64,000 bases of DNA from NCBI RefSeq assembly GCF_001458255.1, contig NZ_CYSB01000027.1:62001-126000 (forward strand), in the 5' to 3' direction. The stretch's first letter is position 1. Every line of letters begins with the position of its first letter. Position numbers and translations under genes: made by a program. Positions 24,301 to 29,228 of this stretch are shown here, one piece after another. Under the pieces are notes generated by a model. The model had not been told where the DNA came from. It saw nothing but the letters and a program-made list of their open reading frames with translations, and did no database searches. This stretch comes from Thalassovita autumnalis. Its GTDB lineage: Bacteria > Pseudomonadota > Alphaproteobacteria > Rhodobacterales > Rhodobacteraceae.

Positions 24301-27300
24301 ATTGCTGGCAATGTGTTCGTTGGGCAGGCCGGTCAGCCGGATCGTAACCTGACCCTGACCGTTGGCGATGATTTCACGCAAACCGCGGCCAGCACGATCA
24401 CCGCAACAGGTGCGATTGACCTGCAGGCCGATGTGCCCAGCGGCGATGTGGACGCGGGGGCTGCGGTGCAGATCTTTGGCGCACTGTCGGCGCAGCAAAT
24501 CACCGTGACCACCGGCCTCGACAAAGACAGCGTGCTGGTGCAACCGGGCGTTATCAGCGGCGATGTGCTGATCCAGACCGGTGCCAATCAGGATGCGATC
24601 ACGATCACTGAGCTGGGGGAACGGGATCCGGCGGACGAATTTGTGATCGACGGGCAGGGTGCCACCGATGAGGTGGTGATCAACCGCAACAGCGCCGCAG
24701 TCAACAATGTGATCACCGTGGCCGACAGCGGCGCGCCCAATGATGGTGCGGATATCCTGACCATCAACGGGCGCGATGGGGCTGCCGATGCCATTCTGGT
24801 GCGCAAGGAATTCATTGCGCTGCTGAATGAGGACAGCGCAGGCAACACGCTGGATCCGGTGGAGCGCATCATCTACGCGGGCAACCGCAATGGCAGCGAT
24901 TTCAACGTCAATGGCCGGGTGCGGGTGAACAGCCTGGGCGGCAATGATGCCTTCTATTCCGATGACAGCGGCACGATGATAACACTGGACGGCGGCGCGG
25001 GTGATGACCTGTTCCAGATCGGCCAGATGTACGGATCCGACCGGGTGGCGCCGAATGTGGCGGTGGGCGATGAGATCGAAACCAATGAAACCACCCAGGG
25101 CTTCCTGTCGGTTGGCAACAGCCATCCGATGACGGTCTTTGGCGGGCTTGGGCATGACACGTTCAACGTCTATTCCAACAAAGGCCTGACCAAACTCTTT
25201 GGCGAAGATGGCAATGACACCTTTGTGGTGCGCGCCTTTGTACTGGCCGCGGATGGCGCCACTCTGGCGGGCGGCGGGGACACCGAAGCCTTTGGTGGTG
25301 TCGGGGATGACACGATCCTCTATAACCTCAACGCACCGCTGAAACTGGATGGCGGCGCGGGCACCGACTCGATCGTTGTGTTGGGCACCGAACAGGATGA
25401 CAGCTTCCTGCTGACGGATGAGGGCATCTTTGGCGCGGGGCTGAACATCAGCTTCGAAGGTGTTGAAAAGGCTGAGGTTGATGGCCTGGAAGGTGATGAT
25501 ACCTTCTACGTCCAATCCACCGCGGCGGGTATGTCGCTGACGGTGATTGGCGGGTTGGGATCGGATTACATCAGCGTTGCAGGTGATGTGACCACCGACA
25601 TCGTTTCGCTGGAGGTGGAAGGCACCAGCGGGGTTGTGAACCACTCGGTGGCCTCGGCGGATCCCAGCTTCAATGAGATCTTTGTGGATGGTCTGCGCCT
25701 GAACGTCGCCACGGAAGACTCGGGCCTGTTTGAGATCGACAGCAGCGGTCTGGCCAGCCTCGATGAGGGCGGGGCCTTTGGCTATTACGATATCCGGATG
25801 ACCACGGCGCTCAGCACCACGGCCTATCTGACGGTATCGGCCGCGCGGTCTTCAGGGCAGGATCGTGGCCTGCCGGGCGCGGTCAAGGCCAACTCGGCCC
25901 TGGTGTCCACCACCTCGGGCGGTGAGTATCAGTCAGCGACCGTTCTGACCTTCACCAACTCCACCGCCTGGCAGCGGGTCTATGTGCAGGCGCCTGAAGA
26001 TGACGCCGCCGAAGGGTCGCGCACCGTGGTGATCAGCCATCAGGCGAGCGCTGCTGCGGCCGGCGACGCGACCGAGCAGACCCGGATCAATGAGGCTAAG
26101 GTCAACAACACCGAGGTGACGATCTTTGACAATGACGCTTACGGCGTGCTGGTGGATGGCGATCCGTCCAGCATCGATGTGACCGAAGGCGGTCTGGGCC
26201 AGGATCTGACGCTGCGCCTGTCACGCGCACCTGAGCCCGGCGAAGATATCGTTTATGAGGTGAGCGTCCCCGGCAATGACTTCACCGTCACCAGTGCGGA
26301 TGCCAACGCCTATATGGCCGATGGTATGCTGCATCTGCGCTTCAACCAGGTCAATTACGCCGCGGGGATTTCGGTCACCGTGACGGCGGTGGATGACACC
26401 ATTGTTGAAAACCGGGAACGCCAAACCCTTTCGGTGACACTGGACAGTGCGGACACCACGCAGGCCAGCTGGGATGACCAATCTGGCGGCGCTGAGGTGG
26501 ATGTGCGCATTCTGGACAACGACAAGGGTGAGGTGATCGTCAGCGAAACCAATGGCGATACCATCGTCACCCAAAGCGCGCCCGACAGCTACACGCTGCA
26601 ACTCTCCAAAGCGCCAACGGCGGATGTGGTGGTCTCGGTCCTCAGCGATGGCAGCACGGTGGCCAGCTCTTCTGACAGCCGCTGGGATGATACGGCCAAA
26701 ACGGTGACCTTCACTGCCGCCGATTGGAACACACCGGTCACCATATGGCTGGCCGCATCGGCCACGCCGCCGAGCGAACCCCAGCCGACGGTCAAACCCG
26801 GCGTGCAGGATCACATCATTGCCGGTGTGCAGGGGCCGCTGACGGTCTTTGGCGGTGTTGGCAACGGCGCCGACCGGACCATCGCCATCGCCAAGACATT
26901 GCCGACGGAAACCAACGCCGATCTGCCGCAGGTCGAGGAGCTGGTGAATGAGGATGAGCAGACCGACCGTCTGGTTGTCTTCAACGATGGCAGCGCTGCG
27001 GTTCAGTCAGGCACTTTGAGCGAAGACAATCTCTCAGGCTTTGGTCTGGGCGCGACGGATCTAGTGTTGAACAACGGCACCACCGCGGTGCCGGATCTGG
27101 TGACCTACCGCGCCGGCATCAACTATCATCAGATGGAAGTGGTGGAGCTGCTGCTGGGCTCAAACGCCGACACGCTGGAGATTGAGAGCACCGCTGAAAA
27201 CGCCCTGACCGTGGTTCACGGTGGCGGCGGAGGTGACACCATCACCGTGACCGGTGCCGATGGCAGTGCCAATGTCGGCGGCGATAGCCGGACGCTGGCG

Positions 27301-29223
27301 GTCTTTGGGGACACCACGCAGGACGGGCAGCGCTACAACAGCCGCTCAGACGCGGTGGATGGGACCGGCCGTCAGTTTGCGGCTGGTGGTGATGATGTGA
27401 TCGATGTCAGCGGCGCCAATGGCTTCGTCATAGTCTATGGCGGCGTGGGCAACGATGTGATCACCGGCACCAACTTCAATGACCATCTGCTGGGTGGCTC
27501 TGGTAATGACGTGATCCATGCGCTGGCCGGAAACGATCATGTCTATGGCGACAATGGCCTGAACATCGATCAATCCGTGCGCAAGGAGTTGCAGCCACAG
27601 CTGATTTCCATCGTCCTGTCGCAGGATCTAACGGCGACCGGGTTCAATGCCCAAACCGGCGATGCCCTGGCGGCGGCAGGTGCGGATCAGATCACCGGCA
27701 GCGGCAACAATGTGATCGTGACGGACTTTGGCGTCATCGAACAGATTGCTGGCACCAACCGCGCCTTTGACACTGCCAGCCTGACCCGCGTCACCTCGGC
27801 CCGCGTGGATGAGGGCGGTGCTGACACGGTGACCTTGACCGATGGCTTTGATCTGGTGATCGGCGGGCAGGGCGGTGACACCCTGTCGATCGGCACCGGT
27901 GGCGGCGCGGTTCTGGGGGACAATGGGGAGATCGTGATCGATCCAACCACCCAAGCGCTGAGTGAGATGCGCACGACGGACACCGCCCATGGCGGCGGCG
28001 ATGTGATAACGGCTGGCAATGGCTCGGCCCACCTCTTTGGTGGCAGCGATGGCGATACCATCACATCGGCCGATGGCGATGATGTGATTGCCGGCGATCA
28101 GGGCAGCCTGACCTTCAGCGATGGGGTGCGCGCGGTCTTCACGGTTGAGATTGAGGATCCCGCCCATGGTGGCGACGATGTGGTCTCCACCGGGATTGGT
28201 GATGACTGGGTGATCCTGGGCGAAGGGGCCGACAGCGCAGTGTCAGATGATGGTCTGAACATCGTGCTGGGCGATGCCGGCCGGATTGAGGCCAGCGCCA
28301 GCACCGGTGTGGCCGTGCAGATTGACACAGCACAGCCAACCCTTGGCGGTGATGACACCATCATCGGCGGCGCAGGTCGGGATGTACAGTTCGGCGGCGC
28401 GGGTGCGGACAGCCTGACGGGCAATGCCGGTGATGACCTGATGCAGGGCGATCACGGGCTGCTGACACGCGCGTTGTCGCTGGCCACCGGACAGTGGACC
28501 TTTGAAAGCAAGGACATCACCGAAGGCGGTGACGACGTGCTGATCGGGGACACGCTGGCGGATCCTGATATCGGTCGTGACTTCATGATCGGCGGCATTG
28601 GCAACGATACCTTCTCGATGAGCATCGGCACCGATGTGGTGGCGGGTGAATTCCTGCGCGTACGCTTTGAAAAGGATCAGACGGGTGAGGAAACCATCAC
28701 CTCCTTCCTGACCCCGGCGGTGAAGGATCTGGACCTGCTGGTACAGATCACCCTTGGGGTGAACTTCGCCTCTGAGGCCAGCGCCATTGTTGGCCCGCCC
28801 GAAGGGGTGAATATCGACTTTGGCCTGCCCGGCGATGTGCGCATTTCGATCACCGACCGGATGGATCTGATCTTCCTGCTGGAGGATATGCTGACCGGCG
28901 CGATGATGGAGGGGCTGCTGTCTGAACAGGCCGCGTCTGAGGTTGCGGGGCTGCAGGGCTTCCGGATGCTGACACCTGAAATTCTGGCCACCTTCGGTGT
29001 TGACCCGGCGGTGCTGGAACAAGAGGGCGACGCCCCGGCGGAGCCTGCCGAACAGCCTGGCACCCCCAATGTCGTTGAACCCAGTCTGCCAAACCCGGAA
29101 GAGGCGCAGAACCTCTTTGGTGTGACCCCCGAGGCGACAGAAACCGCCGCGGCGGCGCCGCAGGGTGGTTGGCGAATGGCGGGCTGGCGGCTAGGGTCAT
29201 CCGACACGGTTTCCAACGGATAG
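3367..29223 (+). CDS. Giant LEPR-XLL / RTX-repeat surface or secreted protein (about 8618 aa)
   Basis: This is a single open frame of 25.9 kb. GTG 3367 is preferred over TTG 3361 because GGGGAGG (3353-3359) is then 7 bases away. There is no classical signal peptide. A basic stretch (residues 65-79) leads into LEPRVLLSGDP (84-94), the LEPR-XLL motif found near the N-terminus of very large bacterial proteins. GGDD-type calcium-repeat islands occur near 995-1035 and 1469-1505. Residues about 1840-4310 repeat a GVAVSxGA / GxGVAxxVN theme, as in beta-helical adhesins. FHA-like text lies around 5060-5345, a helix-rich insert at about 6000-6465, Calx-beta-like segments at about 7450-7800 and RTX-type repeats at about 8020-8360. 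I found no cysteine. The likely role is adhesion, biofilm or surface layer (inference). Downstream genes look like its export machinery. Confidence 0.85.
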   Translation: MSKTFRNKDRKAATKVVAKGASVSHGLALPQPDPTLDPSADPTTQDGSGRLSQFLNNWTRGLFAKPARRSKHVLRKKRSGIDALEPRVLLSGDPISAAMSFAAGNSDATLRVVEVEYNRGTADAPDTQKEHRLQLIQGVSATGSNVIAERRIVEIDGQKRVVTGDWDETSTLIDVLNITGSSGNNRLVIDQSVLSLHEGVQFDVSMQGGSDQIIGPSVSEGLVWSLDSSDGTGFSGELAMLAPTGDMTNPSAGDRTLDSRVTYEGGSRDQFLSFSGVTSIDGNSSRDILADRTTGANEWALTWDASETTLTRSGITFQGAEGLKGQGQTHLNLSSEARSASQTGADINAESGELRLYEAGDSSRQSPLMLDTRGISAFTGTDGMDLARAAQGVDFTLRGGYDVAYGTDDLLQWDVTSFSATGNPEAAITLDFFEYTTNPATPADANTWVDLTQTAQLSGVDEIRGGDADDRLILSDTNAMAVLIKGDEENATLDISRVSGGTSVLVADDIEYLTATVAGSILDYSTLAYDVSVDFQQGSASAFVGIAGFTGVKTGTGEDDIIAAADTTLIETGAGADTITLTRFTGAVSVDAGAGVDVLKGDLDARSDSYTYVDDDDPTTPEPIYDANGVEITRDPVTNLPVGSWQVTDPLNSRFEVTNLDSNGADGTFSTVLDGTTAQGATASFANVETIEGQGAGGDEDILVMNIGAGADPITWQVVSVYEGAVLMGSGALAYTNVARGQNSGSRHLTLAYSDASGAFSEYDGDVIVDLMTGYASGFESFTGDVNTLLGTSKNDSLLGNLATTRIEALAGDDLLGLEALDGAVAIGGTGTNTLGYRSAAGTVTLTNTNLSQSNSAANGVATISDISRAVILATGDTAGVTINASVFSGSTVLQGGSGADVLSSGLGAENGFLSSDGSDTLTNNGSAGAYYLAEEASGNWTVGDSGAADIAVARGSDFTDTLIGAFDEVRLFGDENANTFNASALTRASVVLSGNGGDDILTGGSQDDTLSGGDGFDSFDGGTGTGDVLREDGFRGYDLTSGGLFHDRDTDTDYTMTVALPASTGTDDSFRLKITGLDGVQLTSTALGFAATDFEVQAAVQAMQLFDTQAYEVSTTRDGTGLLTGIEIAFKHGWGGRDLGLAMRATGSHTPSGGSETPFDTAATVVVGTRGGVARETVTGIEQADFTFQIDMPGWAVVDGWSGAVSITGSDRIDHVTLGADDSADLGEGNDFIVVTGTGTLSADVVLKGGEGFDRLTATGHTTQTLSDTTLALTSGAVNHEGFEDYVLIGTAGADTLDASGLAAGELTAATRLSTLNNGAGLPIRSLDNDAIEVVDSSSGTPVTSSFDTGERAYDLKVIHPDGTEAYVDLTVLAETMQDVLDAFNAVTGLTATISGGALVITSSLTGAGALRFEGVEVTDSTAQGNSGTPQNIYVDTSMLEALGLSGMTFSGATVTAGLSSGTSVLIDGGAGDDTLTGSAGDDLIIAGAGTDSITGGAGYDHLLLSRSAITGAITIGASSASSASGTDSYSGIELIEARGDAAAQNVNAGSWTGDFLYRTGGGADTITKSAGANTVVVDGNGIPVGLSLSGGAATPDDDQVIVELSGTVTGDLSTSAAGITDPITFGAVPMLAEDLRLTRVDDSVSNDITFGANTNFTAGGVVKFEADSIVVSADIVQTGGTPETNRLIFETTNFSQFRGTRIASTGDVFFVARNEDRRWTSGFYQIQSFDIDYTFGAAGSGSGMAVVEGRNIRIDMRAGKLPPKDVSTGDETSDPKFLDYLAEFGQDFLDMLESLALISANARVLSNVSLTATEHSQFVTTGTGAEGNFDVRAATETISSAKPIAVLAGLAFGLSEAYHTINIDSLLDISGDMDVRSVVDMSNAALADSGGLAGIGIGIGVTVNLVNNNVTVAAASGSTVGGDLRVTSDTIERIQTEGGAASAVDGVFTLGLAVEVGINNTSARVSGADLTVDGNLVVQATTTKASLEKKIGFILPFMTMGVSASAATGTLGTGNYLNDAVSNALPFTPAISIAVSKGAAASQKPGGLFKWLNSKYEAAPVQPKVQVSGAISVLVDKDNVDAYLGDDSATSLIKVGGTTSVVGTAAVRPKMTTTALSSNEGDAGAGSSKAGVSLAVNVGIMDIDADATITGTTTLRAQGAVSVTAKSENKIDPLGLWGANLVAPVLDAAAAPDFKVDNGTVQQGDTTIADGVVDVGAGDVVEVGDKRYKAEVAQTQINLAEEQYNDPSFWAEITPTGTAISVIGGAANYVDDNFGLAANLFDVWGQSFARGSVVGVAISLSVLDLDYEANATIADGAKVVVSADGQDAGTVGSGHDVNVSASAQNDMIALHGNFAPFGPTAGDSSAFSRNKGFRQGMGSFYSKHKSALSNSQPVQNPLGSGDTENAVGAAISVLLERTHANATIGDAVIIANNLTSDSSAKHLNFGLAAAGGKGSSVSVNGSWNHTTIDSSAITKIDSGAMITLAGNLDLDATETTTIVQFAGAVSASNGTSVGLSGVTVLSDRHAEVLVEGSGGGTFSVGGTMSMDATVSGAIITGAIAAAVATPAPPDASGGAGAPSSSSAAGSGGVAGALPAGVSQGAAQSNSGFAVSGSAIGYEEDIYVKTKIEGLAQLSATNLTTKAEDTANRILVAGAGAMTATQNGVGVAGAFVVIDSQKEIDSRIATAGSTAMLLSAGTLTMRARDNSGYFSLAAGVAAAKGAKGVGVAGSVTVTVARTEVDAGLFGSSTAQITLGSATAADISARNDALWLHISGAVAYGTTAGVGVSLGIAVIDSLVETHLDHVIMGSGIEAASLNALSVNSLTLVNLSFGVAVSTGANAAGAGVGMVAINVYRASTVVEATGSTIDVSGSGAIALTAFDESALSATAGGVAVSSGATAVGVAIAVNIAAEAENDASQTRGTEVLLTGSTLSSGSGLLSTIATSDLTMVSIAVGVAVSKSLALAGSAAVNRNDIGTKVLVDEASTLAGDGSLRVEAVDVSDHTTIAGGVGVAFDPDKGGAAGAGIAVTIVDTPVSAAVHGTVTMTQDASIIARADQTNVTVAIGGAGSGGFALGGSVAVTTVNGDVTTSVAPTTAKTWSVRDLTVAAQDSSSVVSIAGALGVGLNFGGVGAAFGTITSNRSITSTINGPVSITASGLVQVTAGSVKPVGAGTDNAYLDAAIDGLGDDAFSQDDNALDKTDLRSQMVNITAAGGGSKMVGIGFNLAYTEVDRQISAKVTGGATLTLTNDETTTITNGETGQTKGLLVKADDASGIVVVSVGAAGAVGPDSPIAVAVAGSVAYSNIDSSVIAEVGTATINLQNEADLGVLARNDADIVAVALGASVAIGGALGGGAVGFSAAVNKVSGEVGARLSGTVTASGGAKTNNIYVDAENTAGIVSVSLAAAIAGTHGAVSFAGGGAGSGNTIAGATYAVVSGATISGADDMKVNADGEADITAVVVGIAVSVTAGDKGSLSFALGIAAANNVTTGLNRTIAGLSDTSDYVVAARVADSSVVLDGALAVDAVADQAIRAVVLAASVAVAASGGFGLSAAGAGAGAGNYGSTSALAEVSGSSSAHQVVSNGIHVEALNLSRITAVIGSAAVAVAFGGGTNVALSIAVGVSVNEIDAKTVARITGFSAAGALDAGSGALEVLAKTERGGDRLDISSTSVAASVAIAAGGATGIALAGGGANSINKVTGETKAELSNIGAGTAGTVTVSALNRIDIDANVVVVAAGVGAAGSGGAGAAAIGGVYVSNTVGSSSDAFDVRASVADARMTVAGAMAVTATNTSTIFANGDAVAAAVALSSDVAASGAGAGAGVYNNVYVNTAASVSRTNGPVGGLNTMLQVASLEVTATDNADIEAVAVGAAVSVAIGGTAMAAGISIGVAIAENTVGSSVLAEIKDGALAADQMIVAGTAASGNTAATGGNITVTADNDATVHGTAVAASVAAGAGLFGGLALSGAGAAVHNAVNNNAEAFITNAQLTTYNGDINAIATNDTTLKARIVTVAAAASAGILAGAGSIGISILTSRVGGDEAADRSHRTRAVVTNSVLSASGGVEVKADAKETHNVEAASASVALAVGIGGAVAGAGIGVSVSNYSTVEALSADSLITAGGDIKILSYAETLVNDDVPNGSGSTMVGVAISVGLGAIAVNVNILKVDVQNTSHADVTHSGHSGAVLNAGGNVMVEADSISRLTDLNGVGVAISGGGISATGGGLNITLTVNNSVRAMVDLSGKDSEIQATSGAVTVKALDTAEFSSNVANVNAAIAPIGLAVGAAVMKSRHSSTVTSLIKDARITAQSVEARAETDVDITDVGATGVSVGAVAIEVNVARAEAAGTVNTTVDNAVLVGSDYVDVKALADLFLRSSTLGVSAGLGAIGSMTAFAEAGLGADDGGTDDGLADVLVTFQNNAEVVSQQLNVLADAEVDMFVDTTAGGGGGFSAIGAVSHVRDNTTAEVMVGANTQVRADGVNISARAERAMDGDADANSLAAASGAGAQLNLTAEGDARVIFASGTGANDRTKITGGAIQIDTYNKVYKEYIVGIGGATASDTNNVSSGSGNLAGLTIIGTRSYVGSSSDKSRSAIDLGDVWLEGKGTFENKSRVLVRAITDHSAADSVEVFALSGVAGLAVSYTEQEINAETDVTMDGAYIDNLGGDVKVETRANVRNTADGAVFQTGAVSANLGIDVKARTNSATTIGVNNALIEGARVELSAGKANGTVNSTISRTAANGSLVSLGISLGVALQTNSTDRVASVDIDSTSQIKSAGNLLLSAERGLFQESYDGLVLVLAVPPYGYNVTNQGSHTGSANVNIDPAAKLRAGVNYQTVYEVAYVGTGSTNRWQDNAVSATPRQLTDAEKAEIGVASNQDYVIQYWDPQTLATDMYNGDIVLLEAVNVTSGDAQGTAGNYYQYLGTGPTPVITQATDYTNTALWRNLGAAPDQLAQDRAFGSNANDYMRNAFLNQIVVVRPGTLDNPVISVGQLATLLASQYQQVRQWMRDHNSNPEALVRYQAQLDQIVTQMTNLGLQPPTGSGDVPPVIEQTLPTIFLEIPNITAAPGSIFIESEQAITSFTGLVTGADPTLMAHRDVTVEVLSDVFMMHRVNDVVIDNTKVARFSAATGDYTEFYPGNIYANDVLVPGSTQRTGEATANITIQINAVNRNRYEYVDAIATVYAANNQVPDPNTGALVPATLPNLPPDLYLLGSVVNDLGNVTVSTTVGAIRLTGTVLAKTVNIQSGGDFVVSTDWYHAGANPRTYAGISAFVGSLEPNNGNSAKGTTATAYATVGDGSGTAEAIQAGAALAASQSAVVANGIVSIVATNVNVNGLIQSGVKSASITIPENFTPPSISTSLVSASDQGLYGVQFGAINGTQVPLSSRWDEQEQAIIMDEIDFAGGRIEITGDVFSTGNGQLLVASGYADVAIRNYSNYDLILNGINTSRDREGVIQITDTLNKQSGAAASRTVYTENAGGMTVETFRGDVQYDANGDFEGVQFTSLGSSSINGLTTTYAPKDGTYYVWTEGQATILQTIETRYVRTFNLFFNFSAGGGTLLSENLETLSDSPLLESQGTQNYYGADGVAALGGWTTGTPPANADIIARFQNVSNVAVTLNNGDVIRHDYTSGSTDMTDYYRYNPSDAAATLEIELSELFEADGSLKSIYTGDFNAVTGEDFDETNRDTGEYLSDFKNFDQTHRRWSEGGGYMKKKTVYNETTTTEGLKKYWDIGLRANHAIEIGFLESSATPTVLIESVGDVILSGDIRTAAHAEVSINNNFATPTKAFGANGGGVSATKNVSISGKLQAIRTNGTVDFVLINLVNTAAPAAFSSFAASSVAVPTDVQVLDIQVSSGDILIGLGSNTNDKGSVIIKELSTGSGTVAINAPQGIFAEAKAAGDTSAHITADRIELQSSQSVVGTEAQAVLIDTNHLVVDGGFAGAAALGMNVVEVAGDLHLVQPEEIRTDFLREDDPGPISVGTLAGILRLTALDGSILDYNFETDGALTNARLAAYQARLGLTDGNRTIAGNQLDNQVVADYQLYVEYWNLIRTPAGSGPVDPDLNNVAAFNTLVTNTAAANPGMTEAEARAQQLARFDALHAVEYDQGFRNSDSYNRYFALIWSASESVALDQMSTFQALADDQLLSQFAGDFADTYSGIHTVLAGRDVGASSAARIYVETIHTDAVSQPDLASSAAYQTYIADLTTGGATAQEIAAAEAEMAVLHDALWAAENARLQDYIDVVRLGAQAEGGKDSGGQYLDVWSQFLTRGTTAQVADDMELGNFDTLVSGFDGVAARTAIEADLTYTYGVLHEANRDATGPKASYVESLYLEGAAREAAIDAELASMTSLNQTLPAAVAKALYPLLEVGSISGAATAAAENANIIAPEVFLVAAGTDAGEGQIGTLTEPKDIDFTAPIELDASLSDAENQARLDAQNLRRALQVQDIVDVVHQIYVRTGGETVLADAPERGALEADTANWTKLDLIFSDMTDGNRPTVTLSTGQVLGLWNTWPGSADATAHTYRLFQYNGAGTGAIDPQSIDWDNPPSGWSELTTIKQVPEVGTVTVSNGDIFADLWDVQRVSARPFADVNLRATALNAATYLTMTSSSVAGIGHDGVELHIREANSGGFLRLLTTGSLIDASLSGTAAATASDYISLIADGAIGTGDQAFTINTLNDAVLLLQAGSDASIEQLGGDLNVQRALTGGDLELTVPQNLIVGDIDAGGTVKLNVGGNVSDFANDDGDPSADITAAAMELDVTGSFGTSGARIEIDLGAGLIGTVGGTIFVHDFNIFALGGDLTITGAADILSEASMLGSANATLTAAGITLQSRLGDIGAISPLVRFDIALTSGGLLTATAVNNIVISSAGAVAVNRMTSQQLIDIEAVGAVTDGNADTALNIETTNLRVAALGLGTVGNAVEIDATRLAFDIGTDGVVVEDIEGGLRIDENHYSGFAARSAGDVAISLRESTDLDEDLVIAGNVFVGQAGQPDRNLTLTVGDDFTQTAASTITATGAIDLQADVPSGDVDAGAAVQIFGALSAQQITVTTGLDKDSVLVQPGVISGDVLIQTGANQDAITITELGERDPADEFVIDGQGATDEVVINRNSAAVNNVITVADSGAPNDGADILTINGRDGAADAILVRKEFIALLNEDSAGNTLDPVERIIYAGNRNGSDFNVNGRVRVNSLGGNDAFYSDDSGTMITLDGGAGDDLFQIGQMYGSDRVAPNVAVGDEIETNETTQGFLSVGNSHPMTVFGGLGHDTFNVYSNKGLTKLFGEDGNDTFVVRAFVLAADGATLAGGGDTEAFGGVGDDTILYNLNAPLKLDGGAGTDSIVVLGTEQDDSFLLTDEGIFGAGLNISFEGVEKAEVDGLEGDDTFYVQSTAAGMSLTVIGGLGSDYISVAGDVTTDIVSLEVEGTSGVVNHSVASADPSFNEIFVDGLRLNVATEDSGLFEIDSSGLASLDEGGAFGYYDIRMTTALSTTAYLTVSAARSSGQDRGLPGAVKANSALVSTTSGGEYQSATVLTFTNSTAWQRVYVQAPEDDAAEGSRTVVISHQASAAAAGDATEQTRINEAKVNNTEVTIFDNDAYGVLVDGDPSSIDVTEGGLGQDLTLRLSRAPEPGEDIVYEVSVPGNDFTVTSADANAYMADGMLHLRFNQVNYAAGISVTVTAVDDTIVENRERQTLSVTLDSADTTQASWDDQSGGAEVDVRILDNDKGEVIVSETNGDTIVTQSAPDSYTLQLSKAPTADVVVSVLSDGSTVASSSDSRWDDTAKTVTFTAADWNTPVTIWLAASATPPSEPQPTVKPGVQDHIIAGVQGPLTVFGGVGNGADRTIAIAKTLPTETNADLPQVEELVNEDEQTDRLVVFNDGSAAVQSGTLSEDNLSGFGLGATDLVLNNGTTAVPDLVTYRAGINYHQMEVVELLLGSNADTLEIESTAENALTVVHGGGGGDTITVTGADGSANVGGDSRTLAVFGDTTQDGQRYNSRSDAVDGTGRQFAAGGDDVIDVSGANGFVIVYGGVGNDVITGTNFNDHLLGGSGNDVIHALAGNDHVYGDNGLNIDQSVRKELQPQLISIVLSQDLTATGFNAQTGDALAAAGADQITGSGNNVIVTDFGVIEQIAGTNRAFDTASLTRVTSARVDEGGADTVTLTDGFDLVIGGQGGDTLSIGTGGGAVLGDNGEIVIDPTTQALSEMRTTDTAHGGGDVITAGNGSAHLFGGSDGDTITSADGDDVIAGDQGSLTFSDGVRAVFTVEIEDPAHGGDDVVSTGIGDDWVILGEGADSAVSDDGLNIVLGDAGRIEASASTGVAVQIDTAQPTLGGDDTIIGGAGRDVQFGGAGADSLTGNAGDDLMQGDHGLLTRALSLATGQWTFESKDITEGGDDVLIGDTLADPDIGRDFMIGGIGNDTFSMSIGTDVVAGEFLRVRFEKDQTGEETITSFLTPAVKDLDLLVQITLGVNFASEASAIVGPPEGVNIDFGLPGDVRISITDRMDLIFLLEDMLTGAMMEGLLSEQAASEVAGLQGFRMLTPEILATFGVDPAVLEQEGDAPAEPAEQPGTPNVVEPSLPNPEEAQNLFGVTPEATETAAAAPQGGWRMAGWRLGSSDTVSNG
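3559..3648 (+). other. LEPR-XLL motif region of the giant protein
   Basis: This encodes the basic run KPARRSKHVLRKKRS followed by LEPRVLLSGDP (codons 84-94; LEPRVLL at 3616-3636). The motif is characteristic of the N-terminus of unusually large bacterial surface proteins. Its proposed role as a sorting or processing signal is not proven. Confidence 0.8.
6340..7890 (+). repeat. N-terminal RTX-like glycine/aspartate repeat islands
   Basis: Two coding clusters of GGxGxD-like nonapeptides lie here: one near 6349-6460 (GNGGDDILTGG, SGGDGFDSFDGG) and one near 7770-7885 (GGAGDDTLTG, GGAGYDHLLL). Such repeats fold into calcium-binding beta-rolls outside the cell. Unusually for RTX proteins they lie in the N-terminal fifth. 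Confidence 0.7.
8880..16300 (+). repeat. Diverged beta-helix-like repeat body of the giant protein
   Basis: This stretch codes for roughly 2500 residues built from diverged units. Each unit pairs a small-residue hydrophobic strand block (for example VAVSVAIGG, GAGAGAG) with short polar strands (for example ALEVTATDNA). The periodicity is seen by eye at the protein level. The DNA copies are too diverged to be exact repeats. Confidence 0.65.
21370..22760 (+). other. Alpha-helix-rich insert in the giant protein
   Basis: Between beta-type regions, residues about 6002-6465 switch to long amphipathic sequence rich in Ala, Glu, Gln, Leu, Arg and aromatic residues (for example ADYQLYVEYWNLI, EAEARAQQLARFDALH, LHDALWAAENARLQDY). 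The composition differs strongly from the Gly/Thr/Asp-rich flanks and suggests a helical domain. No family was recognised. Confidence 0.6.
27420..28460 (+). repeat. C-terminal RTX-type calcium-binding repeats
   Basis: This encodes clusters such as GGVGNDVITG, GGSGNDVIHALAGNDHVYGDNG, FGGSDGDTITSADGDD and GGAGADSLTGNAGDDLMQGDHG (residues about 8020-8365). They are classical hemolysin-type repeats, followed by about 250 further residues. The extreme C-terminus (ending SSDTVSNG) does not resemble a usual type I secretion signal. Confidence 0.8.
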
Positions 29224-29228
29224 AATGA

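Noticed and set aside
23965-25644. Long antisense open frame (559 codons) inside the giant gene
   Set aside because: It is the shadow of a high-GC coding strand. Its translation is rich in His, Arg, Ile and Gln with no recognisable domain and no ribosome binding site. The same applies to antisense frames at 9724-10947, 20020-21246 and 57446-58696.
6340-28460. CRISPR or tandem DNA repeats in the giant gene
   Set aside because: The periodic GGxGxD and GVAV patterns are protein-level repeats with strongly diverged DNA and no spacer structure.
3367-29223. Type I secretion (ABC exporter) as the export route of the RTX-like giant protein
   Set aside because: No HlyB/LapB-type ABC exporter is encoded in the operon and the C-terminus lacks a familiar type I signal. 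It is not excluded genome-wide.
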